From an uncultured Ilyobacter sp. (GTDB lineage: Bacteria > Fusobacteriota > Fusobacteriia > Fusobacteriales > Fusobacteriaceae), in the NCBI RefSeq assembly GCF_963668515.1, contig NZ_OY764864.1, positions 62,001 to 126,000 of the forward strand: a stretch of DNA of 64,000 nucleotides. The letters are read 5' to 3'. The notes below the pieces were generated by a model. It made no database searches. It had not been told where the DNA came from and saw only the letters and a list, made by a program, of their open reading frames with translations. Positions 9,160 to 17,698 of the stretch are shown in pieces (position 1 is the first letter of the stretch; each line of letters begins with the position of its first letter). The position numbers and the translations under genes were made by a program.

Positions 9160-9961
9160 AAAACTAAAAGAGGCCATGATCCGAGCCAAATGGGAAGAGA
9201 TAGTAGAAGGCCTTTTTTTTAAGAGCTCGCCCCTCTATATAAAGGAGGGCGTTTTGTATGTAACAGTAGAGTCCTCTGTTTTGCTTCAGCATATGTATAT
9301 GAATAAAAATAACTATATAAAAAGTATCAATAAAATATTAAAAGGAAACTATATCGGTGATATAGTTTTTAAGGTGGGAAAAATACCCTTAGAAGAGTAT
9401 TTTAAGGAGAATGTAGCCAGCGAAACAGAAAGACCAGACGAAGTAGAGGCGGCCTTGTCCCCTTGTGAATACAAGGAACTACAAAAGAGTGTTGAAAATA
9501 TAGAGAACAAACAGATAGGGGACAGGGTGTTCTCCTTGAAAGTACAGTCTCTTAAAAGAGAAAAATCCTTGAGGAAAATAGGCTACAAGTACTGCAGTGA
9601 GTGTGGGATATTACATAAAAATCCTGGGTATCTATGCACAATATGTGAAAATAAGAGTCATATCAAGAGAGAGGAAACTCTTTTGAAACTTTTCAGAGGA
9701 AATCCCTATACAACTTTGAAAGAAGCGGAAAAATTTATAGAGGGGCTCTCTAAAGAGGAATATGACAAAGGCAAGGAGAAGAAGCTCGACAAGATATATA
9801 AAAGGGCTGAATTTGCAATAAAGGATAGAAATATAGCGGATGCCCGTCTTGATCTGATAGAATATTTTAAACTAGAAACCGGAGAAAGAGAGATAAAAAG
9901 AATAAAAGAGAAAGCGGATAACCTTATTGAATTAATAATAGAAAAACTTCAGAGGAGGTAG
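9104..9961 (+). CDS. DciA-like (DUF721) protein with zinc ribbon
   Basis: 285 residues from the ATG after AAAGGGGAT. The N-terminal about 95 residues (KEAMIRAKWEEIVEG, then a KEGVLYVTVESSVLLQHMY strand) match the DUF721/DciA domain, whose founding members help load the replicative helicase DnaB. A zinc ribbon follows, with Cys164, Cys167, Cys178 and Cys181 (CSEC and CTIC), and then a charged helical tail. Typical DciA proteins are shorter and lack the ribbon. The position between recF and gyrB is the same as in Actinobacteria, where dciA is Rv0004-like. Role inferred from domain and context. Confidence 0.75.
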   Translation: MKNMTSVKEIIEEAVIKSKKLKEAMIRAKWEEIVEGLFFKSSPLYIKEGVLYVTVESSVLLQHMYMNKNNYIKSINKILKGNYIGDIVFKVGKIPLEEYFKENVASETERPDEVEAALSPCEYKELQKSVENIENKQIGDRVFSLKVQSLKREKSLRKIGYKYCSECGILHKNPGYLCTICENKSHIKREETLLKLFRGNPYTTLKEAEKFIEGLSKEEYDKGKEKKLDKIYKRAEFAIKDRNIADARLDLIEYFKLETGEREIKRIKEKADNLIELIIEKLQRR

Positions 9962-9963
9962 TT

Positions 9964-10251
9964 TTGTATATTTATCTTGAAGATGAATTTTTTATACCTC
10001 TAAAGGAGATTGTGGCAGTAGTTGATTACAATAAATTTATGTCTTCTCCAGAAGGAAGGAAATTTTATGATGAAAATAAAAATAAAATAATAGATCTTTC
10101 TGCAAAGGATAGAAGAAGTCTTGTAATAACAGATAAATTTTTTTATATGACCTCATATGTGGTGAGATCTATTCAAGACAGAGGAAATGAGTTTGAAAGA
10201 CTCAAAGCAAAGGGCAAGAGAAATATTAAGAAATATAATGGAGGGCTGTAA
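9964..10251 (+). CDS. remB: RemB/YaaB-like DUF370 protein
   Basis: 95 residues. The core [20 protein letters not shown] plus [16 protein letters not shown] resembles the DUF370 (RemA/RemB) family, whose Bacillus members affect matrix-gene expression and DNA compaction. Starts at TTG right after the upstream stop, with GGAGG inside the previous gene's end. Its TAA overlaps the gyrB ATG. Same place as yaaB in Bacillus (recF-yaaB-gyrB). Confidence 0.8.
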   Translation: MYIYLEDEFFIPLKEIVAVVDYNKFMSSPEGRKFYDENKNKIIDLSAKDRRSLVITDKFFYMTSYVVRSIQDRGNEFERLKAKGKRNIKKYNGGL

Positions 10252-12155
10252 TGAGTAATTATCAAGCGGAAAATATTACGGTATTAGAGGGTTTAGAAGC
10301 CGTTAGAAAAAGACCGGGAATGTACATAGGTTCCACATCGGCTAGAGGTCTCCACCACTTAGTCTGGGAGATAGTAGACAACTCTGTGGATGAATCTTTG
10401 GCAGGTTACTGTAACAAGATAGAGATAAAAGTCCTGAAGGACAACATTATAGAGGTCAGCGATAACGGAAGAGGAATACCTGTGGGAATCCATCCGAAAC
10501 ATGGAAAATCAGCACTTGAGATAGTTCTCACTGTTCTTCATGCTGGAGGAAAGTTTGAAAACAGTAATTACAAGGTGTCTGGAGGTCTTCACGGAGTAGG
10601 TGTATCTGTAGTAAATGCCTTATCTGAATGGACTGAAGTTTTTGTAAAAAGAGATGGAAAAATACACACTCAAAGATATAACAGAGGTGTTCCTGAATTT
10701 GATGTAAAAGTGGTGGGAAAAACCAATGAAACAGGTACAACAGTGAGATTCAAAGCTGACCACGAGATTTTTGAAACTTTAGAATATGATTTTGATGTTT
10801 TAAAGTCTAGACTTAAAGAGATGGCTTATCTGAATAAAGGTTTAGAGATAGTACTTATAGATGAAAGAAAAGAAGTCATAAAGGAAGAAAGGTTAAAGTT
10901 TGACGGAGGAATAGTCGACTTTATAAAAGAGGTAGAGGAAGGTCAGGCAACATTAATTCCAGAACCTATATATATGGCTGGTGAAAGTGAAGATATAATA
11001 GTAGAGATAGCAATTCTCTATACAGAAAAGCAGAGGGAAACAATATACTCATTTGTAAATAATATAAATACCCATGAAGGGGGAACCCATGTAAGTGGAT
11101 TTAGAATGGCCCTTACCAGGATAATAAACGAGATGGCCAAATCCCTAGGACTGCTCAAAGAAAGAGATGGAAATTTTCAGGGTCAGGACATAAGAGAAGG
11201 AGTTACGGCAATCATATCCATAAAGGTTCCTGAACCACAGTTTGAGGGTCAGACAAAGACTAAACTAGGAAATTCAGAAGTTACGGCAGTGGTGTCATCT
11301 ATAATGGGACAGTTTCTAAAGATGCATATGGAAGATCATCCTTCTGATGCAAGAAACATAATAGAGAGAATACTAATGTCTAGAAAAGCCAGAGAGGCAG
11401 CTAAAAAAGCCAGAGAACTTGTAATGAGAAAATCTGCCCTTGAAGTTGGATCTCTTCCTGGAAAACTTGCTGACTGCTCTTCTAAAAAACCAGAAGAGAG
11501 TGAGGTATTTATAGTAGAGGGAGATTCTGCAGGAGGATCTGCAAAACAAGGTAGAGATAGACACACTCAGGCAATACTTCCTCTTAGAGGTAAGATAATA
11601 AATGTTGAGAAGTCAGGTCTTCATAAAGCCCTTGAAAACAACGAGGTAAGATCAATGGTAACAGCCTTTGGTGCCAACATAGGAGATGATCTTGATCTTG
11701 AAAAACTAAGATATCACAAGATAATAATAATGACTGATGCAGACGTAGATGGTGCTCACATAAGAACACTTATCCTTACCTTCTTTTACAGATATATGGT
11801 AGATTTGATTCATGGGGGATATATATATATAGCTCAGCCTCCTCTATTTAAGGTAACTGCAGGAAGAACAATACAGTACGCATATTCAGATAAGCAGCTA
11901 AAAGAGATAACAACTGTGATGGATGCCGATAATAAGAGATATGCCTTACAGAGATATAAGGGTCTTGGAGAAATGAATCCTGATCAACTCTGGGAGACAA
12001 CTATGAATCATGATACGAGAACTCTTCTTCAGGTGACAATAGATGATGCAAGAGAAGCGGATATATTATTTGATAAACTGATGGGAGACAAAGTAGAACC
12101 TAGAAGAAACTTTATAGAAGAGCATTCTCACTTTGTAAAAAATCTGGACATATAA
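10251..12155 (+). CDS. gyrB: DNA gyrase subunit B
   Basis: 634 residues. GHKL ATPase at the N-terminus ([31 protein letters not shown]). The TOPRIM domain has [15 protein letters not shown] and [11 protein letters not shown], and the C-terminal [15 protein letters not shown] is conserved. With GyrA it introduces negative supercoils using ATP. The start overlaps the remB stop (TAATG) and is preceded by GGAGGG. Confidence 0.98.
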   Translation: MSNYQAENITVLEGLEAVRKRPGMYIGSTSARGLHHLVWEIVDNSVDESLAGYCNKIEIKVLKDNIIEVSDNGRGIPVGIHPKHGKSALEIVLTVLHAGGKFENSNYKVSGGLHGVGVSVVNALSEWTEVFVKRDGKIHTQRYNRGVPEFDVKVVGKTNETGTTVRFKADHEIFETLEYDFDVLKSRLKEMAYLNKGLEIVLIDERKEVIKEERLKFDGGIVDFIKEVEEGQATLIPEPIYMAGESEDIIVEIAILYTEKQRETIYSFVNNINTHEGGTHVSGFRMALTRIINEMAKSLGLLKERDGNFQGQDIREGVTAIISIKVPEPQFEGQTKTKLGNSEVTAVVSSIMGQFLKMHMEDHPSDARNIIERILMSRKAREAAKKARELVMRKSALEVGSLPGKLADCSSKKPEESEVFIVEGDSAGGSAKQGRDRHTQAILPLRGKIINVEKSGLHKALENNEVRSMVTAFGANIGDDLDLEKLRYHKIIIMTDADVDGAHIRTLILTFFYRYMVDLIHGGYIYIAQPPLFKVTAGRTIQYAYSDKQLKEITTVMDADNKRYALQRYKGLGEMNPDQLWETTMNHDTRTLLQVTIDDAREADILFDKLMGDKVEPRRNFIEEHSHFVKNLDI

Positions 12156-12189
12156 CTCTGGTAATTAACAGGGGAAAGAAATATTAAAA

Positions 12190-12294
12190 ATTGACTCAAA
12201 AAAAGCAGCTAGCTTTATTCCATTCAGAGTTTATGTAAATACTTTAAAATCTGATGAAATAACAGCAACGGGAGGAGAATCATGTCTAATATAA
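12190..12294 (+). CDS. Possible 34-residue ORF between gyrB and gyrA
   Basis: A reading frame with coding-like composition ([16 protein letters not shown], then [14 protein letters not shown]) runs through the gyrB-gyrA gap and into the first codons of gyrA. It has no ATG, GTG or TTG in frame; ATT at 12190 is the only near-start. It may be a relic of a longer gene, a leader peptide, or chance. No family recognised. Confidence 0.2.
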   Translation: MDSKKAASFIPFRVYVNTLKSDEITATGGESCLI

Positions 12295-14741
12295 ATGTCA
12301 GATACATCGAAGAGGAGATGAAGCAGTCTTACCTGGATTATTCCATGAGTGTGATTGTAAGTCGTGCTCTTCCAGATGTAAGAGACGGTCTGAAACCGGT
12401 ACACAGAAGAATACTATTTGCCATGAGTGAGATGGGTATGACTCATGACAAGCCCTTTAAAAAATCAGCTAGAATCGTCGGAGAAGTACTAGGTAAGTAT
12501 CATCCTCATGGAGATTCTGCAGTATATAATACAATGGTAAGAATGGCTCAGGATTTCAACTTTAGATATCAGCTTATTGACGGCCATGGAAACTTTGGTT
12601 CCATAGATGGAGATTCAGCGGCAGCCATGAGATATACAGAAGCAAGAATGGCGAAAATAACTTCGGAACTACTCGTGGATATTGACAAAAACACCATAGA
12701 TTACAGAAAAAACTTTGACGACTCACTAGATGAGCCCCAGGTTCTTCCTGCAAAACTTCCCAATCTTCTCCTAAACGGAGCAACAGGAATAGCTGTAGGA
12801 ATGGCAACAAACATACCTCCTCACAATTTAGGTGAGCTTTTAGATGGGGTACTTGCCCTTATTGGAAACAAAGAGATAACCTCTGAAGAACTTATGGAAT
12901 ACGTGACGGGTCCCGATTTTCCAACAGGGGGGATAATTGACGGAACCAAGGGAATTTATGAGGCTTATACAACAGGAAGAGGAAGGGTGAGAGTCCGTGG
13001 AAAAGTAGATATAGAGGAACTTAAAAACGGAAAATCCAACATAATAATAACAGAGATACCTTTTCAGGTAAACAAGGCAAGACTCATAGAGAAGATTGCT
13101 GAACTTGTAAAAGAGAAAAAGATTACCGGAATAACAGACTTAAGAGACGAATCTTCTGCAAGAGAAGGGATGAGAATAGTAGTAGAATTAAAAAAGGATG
13201 AGGAGCCTGAAATTGTACTGAATAAAATTTACAAATATACAGAGCTTCAAAATACCTTTGGGATAATACTTCTTGCCCTTGTAGACAATGCACCTAAGGT
13301 ACTAAATCTAAAAGAGATTTTAAGCCATTATGTGAACCATAGGTTTGACGTAATAACAAGAAGAACAAGATATGATCTGGAAAAATCTGAAAACAGAGCC
13401 CATATATTAGAGGGATTTAGAGTGGCCCTTGAAAACATAGACAGAATAATAGAGATGATAAGAGGTTCTAAAGATGGTAATACAGCAAGAGAACACCTAA
13501 TAGAAAAATACAGCTTCTCAGATATCCAGGCTAGGTCCATCCTAGATATGAAACTTCAGAGACTGACTGGTCTTGAAAGAGAAAAGGTAGAAACCGAATA
13601 CACAGCCCTTATGGAACATATAAAGGAGCTCAAGGATATTCTTTCAAATGATCAAAGAGTATATGACAACATCAAAGAAGATTGCGAAGAATTAAAAGAG
13701 AAATACAATGATGAAAGAAGAACTCAGATAGAGGAAGAGAGATTAGAGATAAACATAGAAGACCTCATTAAAGATGAAAAAGTAATAGTAACCCTTACAA
13801 ATAAAGGTTATGTAAAAAGAATGAGTCTAGATAAGTATAAAGCTCAAAAGAGAGGCGGAAAAGGTGTATCTACCCAAAATACCGTTGAGGGTGATTTCTT
13901 AGAAAATATGTATACCGCTTCAAATTTAGATACATTAATGATATTTACAGATACTGGAAAAGTATACAACCTCAAGGTATATGAGATACCTGAGTTCTCA
14001 AAACAGTCTAGAGGAAAACTCATAGCCAACCTCATCAATCTTCAAGAGGATGAAAAGGTAAGATCAATAATAAAAACAAGAGAGTTTAGCGACACTCAGG
14101 ACCTTTTATTTGTTACAAAAGAAGGGGTTGTAAAAAAGACTGTTTTAAGTGAGTTTAAAAATCTAAACAGATCTGGACTGAGGGCAATAAAACTTAAGGA
14201 CGGAGATGACCTTATATTTGTAGGACTTGTAGAGTCTCCAAACGACCAGGTATTCATAGCAACAAAGAATGGTTACTCCATAAAGTTCCCTCATGAAAAT
14301 GTAAGAAACATGGGAAGAGCTACTGTAGGAGTAAGGGGAATCAATTTGAGAAAGGATGACGATGTGGTCTCTGCTGTGATAATCAAAAGAGATGATACCA
14401 CAATTCTTACTGTAACAGAAAATGGTTATGGAAAGAGGACTAGAGAGGACGAGTACCCTCTTCAGTCAAGGTCAGGAAAAGGTGTAATCAACCTAAGATG
14501 CAACGAAAAAACAGGAGTTGTGGTAGAGGTGACATCTGTAACTGAGGAAGAGGAGCTTATGGCCATCACTTCTGACGGAATAGTAATAAGAACTCCTGCA
14601 GATACAATCTCTCTCATAGGAAGAGCCACACAGGGGGTAAGAATAATGAGAGTAGAGGAAGATGAAAAATTAGTAAGCATAGTAAAAGTAATGAAAAATA
14701 TAGAGGAAAAGATTTTAGAGGAAGAGGAAAAGTCTGAATAA
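12282..14741 (+). CDS. gyrA: DNA gyrase subunit A
   Basis: 819 residues, with the breakage-reunion domain ([20 protein letters not shown]), catalytic Tyr118 in MRYTEARM, and a six-bladed C-terminal wrapping domain containing the GyrA-box-like QKRGGKGV (about residues 525-532). ATG follows GGGAGGAG. In the quinolone-resistance region Ser79 corresponds to E. coli Ser83, and the residue equivalent to Asp87 is Asn83. Acidic C-terminus ([10 protein letters not shown]). Confidence 0.98.
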   Translation: MSNINVRYIEEEMKQSYLDYSMSVIVSRALPDVRDGLKPVHRRILFAMSEMGMTHDKPFKKSARIVGEVLGKYHPHGDSAVYNTMVRMAQDFNFRYQLIDGHGNFGSIDGDSAAAMRYTEARMAKITSELLVDIDKNTIDYRKNFDDSLDEPQVLPAKLPNLLLNGATGIAVGMATNIPPHNLGELLDGVLALIGNKEITSEELMEYVTGPDFPTGGIIDGTKGIYEAYTTGRGRVRVRGKVDIEELKNGKSNIIITEIPFQVNKARLIEKIAELVKEKKITGITDLRDESSAREGMRIVVELKKDEEPEIVLNKIYKYTELQNTFGIILLALVDNAPKVLNLKEILSHYVNHRFDVITRRTRYDLEKSENRAHILEGFRVALENIDRIIEMIRGSKDGNTAREHLIEKYSFSDIQARSILDMKLQRLTGLEREKVETEYTALMEHIKELKDILSNDQRVYDNIKEDCEELKEKYNDERRTQIEEERLEINIEDLIKDEKVIVTLTNKGYVKRMSLDKYKAQKRGGKGVSTQNTVEGDFLENMYTASNLDTLMIFTDTGKVYNLKVYEIPEFSKQSRGKLIANLINLQEDEKVRSIIKTREFSDTQDLLFVTKEGVVKKTVLSEFKNLNRSGLRAIKLKDGDDLIFVGLVESPNDQVFIATKNGYSIKFPHENVRNMGRATVGVRGINLRKDDDVVSAVIIKRDDTTILTVTENGYGKRTREDEYPLQSRSGKGVINLRCNEKTGVVVEVTSVTEEEELMAITSDGIVIRTPADTISLIGRATQGVRIMRVEEDEKLVSIVKVMKNIEEKILEEEEKSE

Positions 14742-14742
14742 A

Positions 14743-14770
14743 AGAGGGGACTAAATGTCCCTTCTTTTTA
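14743..14770 (+). terminator. Terminator of gyrA
   Basis: GGGGAC-TAAAT-GTCCCTT stem followed by CTTTTT, immediately after the gyrA stop codon. Confidence 0.75.
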
Positions 14771-14789
14771 ATAATAGAGAGGTGAAAAA

Positions 14790-15260
14790 TTGAAGAATAT
14801 AATTCTTTTATTATTGTCTATGTACATATTTGGATGTTCTTCTCTCTCTCAGCAAAGGACAATAGAGAAGAAATCATATAGCTTTGACACTCCTGAGGCA
14901 GTTATAGAGGTTTATTATACCGCCCTAAGAACAGGTGATGAAGAACTTTTAAACAGCTGTTTCATAGATAAAAAAAATCTGACAGTTGTAGGTAAAATGA
15001 GAGATATTCAGTATAAAATAAGAAAGAAGAGGGTTATCTCTAAGGAGGAGGCGGCTTTTAGAAACAGCGGGAGTACTCCGAGTGTCTTAGAAGAGGGAGA
15101 TGTTGAACTTTTTTTGTATGAAAAAATAAAGAATAATAGGGAAGAGATGACATTTATTCTAAGAAAAAAGGGGCTTGAGTGGCGTATATATAGTCATTCT
15201 TTGGGGTATTACGTGTTACAAAAAACTCTTTATAAAAACAGCCTTGTTATGCTAAAATAG
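14790..15260 (+). CDS. Small lipoprotein of unknown function
   Basis: 156 residues starting at TTG after GAGAGGTG. A lipoprotein signal is clear: LKNIILLLLSMYIFGC with the lipobox cysteine at residue 16. The mature part is an alpha+beta domain (YSFDTPEAVIEVYYTALRTGDEELL) resembling NTF2/DUF4878-type lumazine-binding folds, which is an inference. Likely attached to the membrane facing the periplasm. Its signal-peptide codons contain an iteron-like word. Confidence 0.75.
   Translation: MKNIILLLLSMYIFGCSSLSQQRTIEKKSYSFDTPEAVIEVYYTALRTGDEELLNSCFIDKKNLTVVGKMRDIQYKIRKKRVISKEEAAFRNSGSTPSVLEEGDVELFLYEKIKNNREEMTFILRKKGLEWRIYSHSLGYYVLQKTLYKNSLVMLK
14808..14827 (+). repeat. Iteron-like word inside signal-peptide codons
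   Basis: TTATTATTGTCTATGTACAT, 18/20 matches to the origin word, same orientation, 9 kb from rep, embedded in the codons for LLLSMYI of the lipoprotein. Confidence 0.6.
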
Positions 15261-15308
15261 GGGGAAGTGGCTTAGTTTTTATCGCTTTTTTTTGGGAGTG
15301 GTGATTTT

Positions 15309-16082
15309 ATGTTGAGAAAAGTACTAATTCTTTTTGGAAATGAACTAAACACAGAAAATCTTTTAAAAACAGGAAAAACACTGAAAGAAAACTATAATTG
15401 CGAAATAAAAGGACTCTATGTAAGAGACCTGAGGAAACATGAAATTATCCCGCCATCAGTAGAGGGGTTGGTGGTAGACCCATCATCTAGGTATATCGTA
15501 GAGGAGTGGGAAAAGTTTGAAAGTGAGCAGATAACCATTCTTAAAGATAAGTTTAAATCTTATTTTGATGAAAATAACCTCATTGTGAAAGATGGGGTAA
15601 CTCCCGACACAGCCTTGGAGGAATTAAAGGGATTTGATCTTCTTGTTTTGGGAAAGGGTGAGAGAATATCGCCAGATTTAAAGTTTATTTTGAAAAATCA
15701 TTATAAACCTATTATAATAGTCTCTCAGGAACCTATTAAATTTGATAAGGTAATGATAGCAAATGATAAAAGCTTCAAAATAAACAAAAGTTTTTTTAGA
15801 TTTATGTCAATATTTGAAGACATAAAAGAGTTTGATTCTTATTCTGTGGGCTTAGAGGATGAAGAGGATAAAAGTTTTTCAGAGTATCTAAAAGGTAGCG
15901 ACAAGGTAGTGAGAACAAAAGAGTGCCAAGGAGATGAATTGGAGATACTTATAGAGGAAGCTGAAAAGCACAGTATGCTAATAATGGGAAATCTGACCCA
16001 TTCCTATCTCGTGGAAAAAATTACAGGGCATATAGGGGTAAAACTAATAGAGAGTTTGAAAATACCTATATTCATAGCTTAG
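15309..16082 (+). CDS. Universal-stress-protein-like protein
   Basis: 257 residues with two Usp-like halves: an N-terminal half beginning VLILFGNELNTENLLKTGKT and a C-terminal half ending IMGNLTHSYLVEKITGHIGV, then the usual hydrophobic end LKIPIFIA. Usp proteins are cytoplasmic, some bind ATP; the G-2x-G-9x-G ATP loop is poor here. Followed 12 nt later by a phosphodiesterase gene, so co-transcription is likely. Confidence 0.7.
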   Translation: MLRKVLILFGNELNTENLLKTGKTLKENYNCEIKGLYVRDLRKHEIIPPSVEGLVVDPSSRYIVEEWEKFESEQITILKDKFKSYFDENNLIVKDGVTPDTALEELKGFDLLVLGKGERISPDLKFILKNHYKPIIIVSQEPIKFDKVMIANDKSFKINKSFFRFMSIFEDIKEFDSYSVGLEDEEDKSFSEYLKGSDKVVRTKECQGDELEILIEEAEKHSMLIMGNLTHSYLVEKITGHIGVKLIESLKIPIFIA

Positions 16083-16094
16083 AAAGAGGAAAAA

Positions 16095-16550
16095 ATGAAA
16101 ATTTTAGTTGTTTCTGATAGTCATCAGCATCTTGAAAAATTAATAGATATATTCAAGAAGGAAAATCCCGATATAGTTATTTCGGCAGGAGACAACAGCG
16201 GTGATGCCATAGATCTCTCATATGTAAAAGAGGAAGCAGATTACTATATCGTAAGGGGCAACTGCGACTATTTTGATTTTAAAACAGATGATATTGAAGA
16301 ATTTAATCTAGCAGGAAAAAAGATATTTCTAACTCACGGCCATCTTTACGATGTAAAATCAGGATATGAAAAAATAAAAAATGAGGCTTTGAAAAAACAG
16401 GCGGATATTGTTATTTTTGGACATACACATATACCTTATGTGGACGTTGGAACTCCTGTGCTGTTTAATCCTGGTGCAGCTAAGGATGGGAAATATGGAA
16501 CGATAGAGATATTAGGAGATGAAATTAAATTTTATCATAAAAAACTTTAA
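16095..16550 (+). CDS. Metallophosphoesterase, YfcE/MJ0936 family
   Basis: 151-residue calcineurin-like phosphodiesterase. Metal ligands: DSH at 8-10, GD and N at SAGDNSGD, the RGNCDYFD element, HGH in LTHGHLYD, and GHTH in IFGHTHIPY. Family members cleave phosphodiesters (YfcE type) in the cytoplasm with Mn2+. Short length fits the single-domain YfcE/MJ0936 group. RBS AGAGGAAAAA precedes the ATG. Confidence 0.88.
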   Translation: MKILVVSDSHQHLEKLIDIFKKENPDIVISAGDNSGDAIDLSYVKEEADYYIVRGNCDYFDFKTDDIEEFNLAGKKIFLTHGHLYDVKSGYEKIKNEALKKQADIVIFGHTHIPYVDVGTPVLFNPGAAKDGKYGTIEILGDEIKFYHKKL

Positions 16551-16565
16551 AGACTAAAACCATAA

Positions 16566-16610
16566 AAAAGAAAGGCGGCAGGCAGAGCCTGCTTTCTTTC
16601 CTTTTATTTT
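16566..16610 (+). terminator. Terminator before pheS
   Basis: GCAGGC-AGA-GCCTGC stem, extended after a GGCG bulge by AAAGAAA/TTTCTTT, then CCTTTTATTTT. Ends the Usp-phosphodiesterase unit. Confidence 0.75.
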
Positions 16611-16650
16611 CATATAAAATTTTGGATAAATTAATGAATTGGGAGGAACA

Positions 16651-17667
16651 ATGAGGAACAGAATAGAATCGCTTAAACTTAGTGCAGAAGAAGCTATCTG
16701 CAAAGCAGCATCTTTGAAGGAGCTCGATGAACTAAGAGTGGGAATCCTTGGTAAAAAAGGTGAACTGACAGAGATAATGAAGGGTATGAGAGACCTTTCT
16801 AAAGAGGAAAGACCTGTAATGGGGCAACTGGCAAACGAGGTGAGGGACTCTATAACAGAGGCTCTAGAGAAAAAAATGATAGAGGTAAAAGAAAAGGAGA
16901 AGGAGGAAAGAATATCTTCTGAAAATATAGATATAACTCTTCCTGGGAGAAAAGCTTCTTCAGGAAGATACCACCCAATAACAGAAACTATGAACATGCT
17001 TAAAGAGATATTCATAGAGATGGGATTTGATGTGGCAGAGGGTCCTGAGATAGAGAAGACAGAGTATAATTTTGACGCACTGAATATCCCACAAGATCAT
17101 CCTTCTAGAGATTTGCAGGATACATTTTACATGTCAGACGATGTGGTTCTGAGAACTCATACATCTCCTGTACAGGTGAGGTATATGAAAGACAGGAAAC
17201 CTCCCTTTAGAATGGTTTGCCCTGGAAAAGTGTACAGAAGCGATTATGATGTTTCCCATACACCGATGTTTCACCAGATGGAAGGTTTAATGGTAGGGGA
17301 GAATATATCATTTGCCAATCTCAAGGCCATATTAACAGAATTCGTAAAAAAAGTTTTCGGAGACACCGAGGTTAGGTTTAGACCACACTTTTTTCCATTT
17401 ACAGAGCCCAGTGCCGAGATGGATGTACAGTGTGTAATATGTAAGGGAAAAGGCTGCAGACTGTGTAAAGAGAGCGGATGGCTGGAAATAATGGGATGCG
17501 GAATGGTAGATCCTGAGGTATTGAAGGCAGTTGGATACAATCACGAAGAGGTCTCAGGTTTTGCATTTGGAATGGGAATAGAAAGAGTAACAATGCTAAG
17601 ACACGGAATAGATGACCTGAGGGCATTTTTCGAAAATGATATAAGGTTCCTGAAGCAGTTTAAGTAA
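16651..17667 (+). CDS. pheS: Phenylalanyl-tRNA synthetase alpha subunit
   Basis: 338 residues from the ATG after GGGAGG (an upstream in-frame TTG overlaps the RBS and is unlikely). Class II motifs are present: RYHPI around 105, then RTHTSPVQ, the motif-2 region FRMVCPGKVYRSDYDVSHTP, and motif 3 GFAFGMGIERVTMLRHG. Also carries the bacterial PheS cysteine group CVICKGKGC. Charges tRNA-Phe as an alpha2beta2 enzyme with PheT, whose gene starts 31 nt later. Confidence 0.97.
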   Translation: MRNRIESLKLSAEEAICKAASLKELDELRVGILGKKGELTEIMKGMRDLSKEERPVMGQLANEVRDSITEALEKKMIEVKEKEKEERISSENIDITLPGRKASSGRYHPITETMNMLKEIFIEMGFDVAEGPEIEKTEYNFDALNIPQDHPSRDLQDTFYMSDDVVLRTHTSPVQVRYMKDRKPPFRMVCPGKVYRSDYDVSHTPMFHQMEGLMVGENISFANLKAILTEFVKKVFGDTEVRFRPHFFPFTEPSAEMDVQCVICKGKGCRLCKESGWLEIMGCGMVDPEVLKAVGYNHEEVSGFAFGMGIERVTMLRHGIDDLRAFFENDIRFLKQFK

Positions 17668-17698
17668 AAATAAAAGAAAAAAGACGTTGGAGGAAACG

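Noticed and set aside
10322-10330. ATGTACAT words within gyrB and yidC coding DNA
   Set aside because: Only the palindromic half is present and it is explained by conserved Met-Tyr codons; no TTATTATTG upstream.
7808-14741. Many open frames of 60-100 codons on the strand opposite gyrB, gyrA, pheT and other large genes
   Set aside because: They follow the codon phase of real genes, lack ribosome-binding sites and show no domain features.
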